This document shows positions 5,146 through 8,390 of a stretch of 8,390 nt of DNA, one piece after another; within the stretch, counting starts at the first letter, position 1, and each line of letters opens with the position of its first letter. The notes beneath the pieces are model-generated. The model saw only the letters and a program-made list of their open reading frames with translations, made no database searches and was not told the origin of the DNA. The position numbers and the translations under genes are program-made. Source of the stretch: an uncultured Lachnospiraceae bacterium (GTDB lineage: Bacteria > Bacillota > Clostridia > Lachnospirales > Lachnospiraceae); assembly GCA_934370915.1 (NCBI GenBank), contig CAKRNI010000107.1, forward strand, positions 1 to 8,390, in the 5' to 3' direction.

Positions 5146-6492
5146 TTATGCCTTCTTTACAGTGCGTCCAAATAATACGGTGCCGACAATCAGAAATGCG
5201 ACGAGAAATCCGGCAGTTCCGAGAGTCGTGAGCAGAGGGCTGGAGAGGATCAGCATCGGTCCGATCGTGTTATATGGCTGCTGCCAGAAGGAACCGAGAG
5301 TACTGGAACCGGAAACACTTTCTGCGGCAAGTGTATCACCGTTCGGGTCAAGAACCTTGATTAAGAGAAGACCGGTAGCCAGACTTCCTGTACACTGTCC
5401 GTAAGCGCCCATCGCCATTTCAAACCAGTCCTTTCCATACCACTTCTTTGCAAGAATGATACAGATAACCGCTGTGATAATGGTGATTACGATAGAAGTA
5501 ACGAGGATCGGAACCAGGAAGGAAGCCAGAACACTTAATTTGATGGTCGCAACATTCATTGCGATTACGTATTCAAGAGCGACACCGGAAATACGTTTCA
5601 TGCTTCCACGGTCAATGTACTGGTTATATTTTGTCTTGCTTAAAGCAATACCAATAATCGCACCTATGATCAGGCACATGGTGTAGAGCGGGATTTTGCT
5701 CCAGAACGGGAATACTTTAATGATCGCCTCGCGGAGAATATGGGAAATTGCAATAATTGTTCCGACAATCATCATCTGGAATGCCAGAGGATCGATAACG
5801 GAGGAACTGGAAATTGCAGTTGCCATGGATTTGCGCTCTTCCTTCGGCACGATACCGGTGATATCTTTCTGGTCGAGATTGACGGAACTCATCTGCTTTC
5901 TCGTATAGCCTTTTTTAGCGCCCCAGTTGATAATCCACATACCGCCGATCATCGCCATGAACATACCGATGGTTGCGTATGTCAGAGCGATACCGGTAGC
6001 GTCCTCCCAGCCTTCAGTAGCGAAGCAGCCGCCCATGATGCCGGCAGAACCGTGTCCACCATAGAAACCGGATACCGGAAGGAATCCCATTGCGTAAGGA
6101 ACATTGCTCATGAACTTGGAGAGAACGAAAGCGATTCCAAGTCCTGCGAGAATCTGTGCCATAAATACAGCGCCAGTTACACAGGTAGTGGAAAGGACAT
6201 CACGTCCGAATTTTCCGGTGGAAGTTCCAAGGAACGATGTCGTAAAGATAAATGCGAACAGGAAATTTGTCCACTGTGAAATCCACTGGCTGAAGTGCAG
6301 GTGGATCGGAGAGAACTGTCCGAGGACCTGAGGACCGAGGAGCAGTCCTAAAATACCTGCGATTAAAGAAGTTGGAATATAGTATTTGTAAAAGAATGGT
6401 ATTTTCTGACGGATCAGGAAGCCCACAAAAAGCAGCGCACTGATAGTCGAAATATCGATTAAAACAGTTGTAAGAGTCATGGTTTCTGCCAT
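5146..6492 (-). CDS. GltS-like sodium/carboxylate symporter (ESS family)
   Basis: This is an integral inner-membrane protein of 448 residues with about ten to twelve hydrophobic segments in two similar halves. It resembles the sodium:glutamate symporter GltS, whose E. coli form has 401 residues. Family signs are the first-half reentrant motif SGFYGGHGSAGIMG (141-154) and its second-half counterpart AYGQCTGSLATGLLLIKVLDP (363-383), where GltS also has G-rich loops and an LLLI-K/R-x-xDP stretch. A polar loop at about 192-230 links the halves. It differs from textbook GltS in the loop residues and in a longer C-terminus, so glutamate should not be assumed. A related amino-acid-like or dicarboxylic anion is as likely. 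The ATG at 6490-6492 has AAGGGGG about seven bases upstream. It lies between the creatininase-like gene (45 nt upstream) and the M20D hydrolase (3 nt downstream), suggesting it imports the compound these enzymes hydrolyse. Confidence 0.85.
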   Translation of the reverse strand: MAETMTLTTVLIDISTISALLFVGFLIRQKIPFFYKYYIPTSLIAGILGLLLGPQVLGQFSPIHLHFSQWISQWTNFLFAFIFTTSFLGTSTGKFGRDVLSTTCVTGAVFMAQILAGLGIAFVLSKFMSNVPYAMGFLPVSGFYGGHGSAGIMGGCFATEGWEDATGIALTYATIGMFMAMIGGMWIINWGAKKGYTRKQMSSVNLDQKDITGIVPKEERKSMATAISSSSVIDPLAFQMMIVGTIIAISHILREAIIKVFPFWSKIPLYTMCLIIGAIIGIALSKTKYNQYIDRGSMKRISGVALEYVIAMNVATIKLSVLASFLVPILVTSIVITIITAVICIILAKKWYGKDWFEMAMGAYGQCTGSLATGLLLIKVLDPNGDTLAAESVSGSSTLGSFWQQPYNTIGPMLILSSPLLTTLGTAGFLVAFLIVGTVLFGRTVKKA

Positions 6493-6537
6493 AGTAGTAT
6501 CCCCCTTGTAAGGTAAGGCGTGTGACTTTAGGTAAGC

Positions 6538-7266
6538 TTAGAATTTTTTCTCCATGTAGAAAACGATTCGGTCTACACAGCGGTTGACAATCTTTTCACC
6601 TTTTTCTTTTGTCGCGACAGTAGCATCGCCGATGGTTCCGTTCGGTGTTTTTTCAGTGAATCTCTGGAAACCGATGAAATCCGGGAATTCGCTCGCCGGA
6701 AGCGGTTCTACTCTGGAGAGTTCGTCCATGTCTACTAATTCCGGGAAAAGGTACATGAATACGGATGTGCCGCACTCACTTGCGTGTCCGTGAGCCATCT
6801 GGCCGCTGTACTGGAAGATATCACTTCCGTTTGCATTTGTAAATCTCCACCAGTCGATCTGGACGAGCTTGATATCATGCTCATTCATATATTTCTTGCC
6901 GATGTAGTTTACAGTATCAACATTTCCTGCATGGCCCGTGATGAAAACGAAATTCCTGGCCCCGTCCTTAATCAGTTTTCCGACAAGCCAGTCAAGCCAG
7001 TCTTCCAGAATCTTTCTTGGCATTGCGAATGTGCATGGGAAAGAAGCAAGTGCGGAGGATTCGCCGGCTTCAATCGTCGGAGCAATCAGCGCGCCGGTCT
7101 TTTCGGCTACAAGTTCAGCAATTCTTTTAGCTGCGATCAGGTCACTTCCCATTGGGAGCTGCGGTCCATAGATCTCACATGCACCAGTTGGGATGATGAC
7201 GGTTGGGTTCTCGGCAAGGCGCTTCATATATTGCTTTCCGCTCATTTTTCTGATATAATTTGTCAT
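6538..7266 (-). CDS. Creatininase-family amidohydrolase, variant metal site
   Basis: The product is 242 residues, typical of this cytosolic metal-dependent family. Members open cyclic or linear amides: creatininase, the mycofactocin peptidase MftE and FAPy deformylase ArfB. Family blocks are VIIPTGACEIYGPQLPMGSD (23-42), FVFITGHAGNVDTV (106-119), GHASECGTS (160-168) followed by LFPELVDMDEL (173-183), and GTIGDATVATKEKG (210-223). Likely metal ligands are Glu31, Asp42, His112 and Glu164. At the position of the usual second ligand, the His in E-x-HGPHLP, there is Tyr33, and the next conserved His is Gln36. The active site therefore differs from creatininase proper. I chose the ATG at 7264-7266 because AAAGGAG lies about nine bases upstream; the longer frame back to 7308 lacks such a site and adds residues not expected in the family. 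It is the first gene of the operon with the symporter and M20D genes. It is not a confident creatininase by substrate. Confidence 0.85.
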   Translation of the reverse strand: MTNYIRKMSGKQYMKRLAENPTVIIPTGACEIYGPQLPMGSDLIAAKRIAELVAEKTGALIAPTIEAGESSALASFPCTFAMPRKILEDWLDWLVGKLIKDGARNFVFITGHAGNVDTVNYIGKKYMNEHDIKLVQIDWWRFTNANGSDIFQYSGQMAHGHASECGTSVFMYLFPELVDMDELSRVEPLPASEFPDFIGFQRFTEKTPNGTIGDATVATKEKGEKIVNRCVDRIVFYMEKKF

Positions 7267-7306
7267 AAATTCAGTCTCCTTTACAAATACATATGTTTTC
7301 ACTTGC

Positions 7307-7321
7307 AAACCGGCCGGGTTT
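7307..7321. promoter_or_regulatory. Palindrome AAACC-GGCCG-GGTTT at the operon transcript start
   Basis: A 15-bp near-perfect palindrome is centred at 7314 with perfect 5-bp outer arms. It sits roughly at +5 to +19 of the predicted minus-strand transcript and contrasts with its AT-rich surroundings. Its position suits an operator that blocks early transcription, or a 5'-end RNA hairpin. Which protein would bind is unknown; it does not have the T-N11-A form typical of LysR sites. Confidence 0.4.
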
Positions 7322-7331
7322 CGATGAAATT

Positions 7332-7361
7332 ATTGTAGCATCAGAGTGCACAAAATGGAAA
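7332..7361 (-). promoter_or_regulatory. Candidate promoter of the creatininase-symporter-M20D operon
   Basis: On the minus strand a good -10 box TACAAT (7332-7337) has only a poor -35 box TTTCCA (7356-7361) at 18-bp spacing. A weak -35 is common where an activator such as the divergent LysR regulator recruits polymerase. TTGT (7333-7336) and ACAA (7350-7353) form an inverted repeat with a 13-nt spacer across the -10 and spacer region, a possible regulator site. The predicted transcript start is near 7325, giving a leader of about 59 nt. No clear promoter for the lysR gene was found in the opposite direction. Confidence 0.45.
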
Positions 7362-7415
7362 TGAAAGAAAAGTGTCGCGTTATGCAAAAAAAGTTTGTCT
7401 AACGGGGGTGGCAGT

Positions 7416-8303
7416 TTGAATTTAGACAATGTAAAATGCTTTATCAGTCTGGCGGAATGTTTGAATTTTACGAAAGCTGCTGAAAAAGAGCACATGACGC
7501 AGACATCTATGAGCCGGAAGATTAGTGGACTTGAAGAAGAACTTGGGGTACGACTCTTTTATCGCGACAATCATCAGGTAATTCTTACAGATGCGGGAAG
7601 TGAGTTCTATGTTCAGGCGCAGAAACTTCTGGAGGTTTATGAATCGACGGTGCGGTTGGTGCAGAATGTGGAGCAGGGATATGCGAGATCATTGAAAATT
7701 GGTGTTGGAATCTATGAAGATGAGCTTTTAGATACATTTCTTGGCCAGTATGTTATGGCACATCCGGATGTGCGGATCACCTGTCTGCAGTATAGTTATA
7801 GGGAATTGCTGAAACGGTTTGAGCAGGGACTGCTCGATATTATTGTGACAAGTGATCAGTTCCTGTCGGGATATCCGGTGGAAAATGTTGACATGGAGCT
7901 GATTTATGATAAGCCATGGAAGATTATTTTGAATCGTGAACACCCGTTGGCGGAACGAATTGCTGTAACATCGGAAGATCTGAAGAATGAGATTATGATC
8001 ACCATGTACGAGGGAAGTGTTTCACAGATTGCGGATCATTTCCGAACGGCGTTTAAATTCAGGGATATCATTCATGTGAATTCTTATAATACAAAGCTTA
8101 TGATGGTCAACGCAAATCTCGGATTTGGACTTGTTCCGGCATTTGTGCGTCTGGTGCGATATGAGAAAATTAAGATGAAAGAATTTGCACCACCCTATAT
8201 TTCCAGATGTTTTTATGCCTTATGCCATAAAGAAAACCAAAATGGACATGTGAGGGAATTCTTTGAAGATTATGTGAAATATGCGCAAGAAGAACGCGAT
8301 TAG
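7416..8303 (+). CDS. LysR-type transcriptional regulator
   Basis: The product is 295 residues, the standard LysR size. The winged helix-turn-helix spans about residues 1-60: MNLDNVKCFISLAE, NFTKAAEKEHMTQTSMSRKISGLEEELGVRLFYR and the wing DNHQVILTDAG. A linker helix follows (61-88), then the periplasmic-binding-protein-like effector domain from about 93 (SLKIGVGIYEDELLDTFLGQY, FEQGLLDIIVTSDQ, NANLGFGLVPAFV). The effector-domain sequence is divergent, so the ligand cannot be guessed. I chose TTG at 7416 as start: GGGGGTGG (7404-7411) lies 4-5 bases upstream and the protein then begins MNLDN, as LysR proteins usually do. The upstream in-frame TTG at 7395 would place that site inside the gene. 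It is transcribed away from the creatininase-family operon across 149 bp, the classic arrangement in which a LysR protein controls its divergent neighbour in response to the pathway compound. Confidence 0.93.
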   Translation: MNLDNVKCFISLAECLNFTKAAEKEHMTQTSMSRKISGLEEELGVRLFYRDNHQVILTDAGSEFYVQAQKLLEVYESTVRLVQNVEQGYARSLKIGVGIYEDELLDTFLGQYVMAHPDVRITCLQYSYRELLKRFEQGLLDIIVTSDQFLSGYPVENVDMELIYDKPWKIILNREHPLAERIAVTSEDLKNEIMITMYEGSVSQIADHFRTAFKFRDIIHVNSYNTKLMMVNANLGFGLVPAFVRLVRYEKIKMKEFAPPYISRCFYALCHKENQNGHVREFFEDYVKYAQEERD

Positions 8304-8323
8304 AAAGTGACCCAATAGTTCAA

Positions 8324-8352
8324 TCGACATCCGTCGACTTATATGGTAAAAT
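8324..8352 (+). promoter_or_regulatory. Promoter with extended -10 and an inverted repeat over the -35 box
   Basis: TCGACA (8324-8329) and TAAAAT (8347-8352) are each one mismatch from consensus and separated by exactly 17 bp. TG at 8344-8345 gives an extended -10. The inverted repeat TCGAC-N4-GTCGA (8324-8328, 8333-8337) overlaps the -35 box, where a repressor could block polymerase. It lies 20 bp after the lysR stop codon and should drive a gene beginning at the right edge. I see no hairpin terminator between lysR and this promoter. Confidence 0.6.
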
Positions 8353-8375
8353 TATCCTGTAATGGAGCGGAAAGC

Positions 8376-8390
8376 GTGGATGCGTTTCTG
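8376..8390 (+). CDS. Possible first codons of a further rightward gene (cut by the window edge)
   Basis: GTG at 8376 has GGAG (8364-8367) eight bases upstream and reads MDAFL to the window end. ATG at 8380 or 8362 in another frame (MRF or MERKAWMRF) are alternatives with poorer spacing or no ribosome binding site. The strong promoter just upstream supports a gene here. Five codons are too few to identify any product or to fix the start. Confidence 0.25.

Noticed and set aside
7267..7308. Longer N-terminus for the creatininase-family protein
   Set aside because: The ATG at 7264-7266 has a strong AAAGGAG site; the extra 14 residues include that site and match nothing expected.

Overview
The window looks like chromosomal DNA of a low-to-mid GC Firmicute, most likely an anaerobic Clostridia/Lachnospiraceae-type gut bacterium. 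The signs are AGGAG-type ribosome binding sites, consensus SigA-like promoters with 17-bp spacers, U-tailed hairpin terminators, a luxS end, and the familiar clostridial set of larB/larC, M20D amidohydrolase and GltS-type symporter. No organism can be named from the sequence alone. I saw no tRNA, rRNA, insertion sequence, phage gene or CRISPR array.

Left part (1-411): the 5' end of luxS (S-ribosylhomocysteine lyase) lies on the minus strand and runs off the edge. A 283-bp divergent control region separates it from the next gene. It holds two good back-to-back promoters (TTGTAA-17-TATAAT for luxS, TTGTCT-17-TATAAT for the rightward gene). The roughly 110-nt luxS leader contains a long inverted repeat and a competing stem.

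Rightward block (418-3828): an FAH-family hydrolase/isomerase, then larB and larC, two of the proteins that make and metallate the nickel-pincer nucleotide cofactor. The cofactor's first known client is lactate racemase LarA. A 16-bp hairpin followed by six T residues lies between the FAH gene and larB. A 24-codon reading frame with a good ribosome binding site runs through that hairpin, so it may be a conditional attenuator rather than a plain terminator. LarC carries a 93-residue insert containing about 41 histidines, probably a nickel-holding segment. Neither larA nor the sulfur transferase larE is in the window.

Leftward block (3967-7266) with a divergent regulator (7416-8303): a creatininase-family amidohydrolase, a GltS-like sodium/carboxylate symporter and an M20D peptidase/amidohydrolase form a tight minus-strand operon. 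A LysR-type regulator is transcribed away from it across a 149-bp gap. Together they read as a regulated uptake-and-hydrolysis module for a small amide-containing acid. The import step, two different amide-bond hydrolases and the likely sensor are all present, but the substrate cannot be read from sequence. The creatininase-like enzyme has Tyr where the family usually has a metal-binding His.

The rightward and leftward blocks converge on a structured intergenic stretch (3829-3966) with one clear hairpin terminator and a second nested fold. At the far right a strong promoter with an inverted repeat over its -35 box precedes what may be the first codons of another rightward gene.
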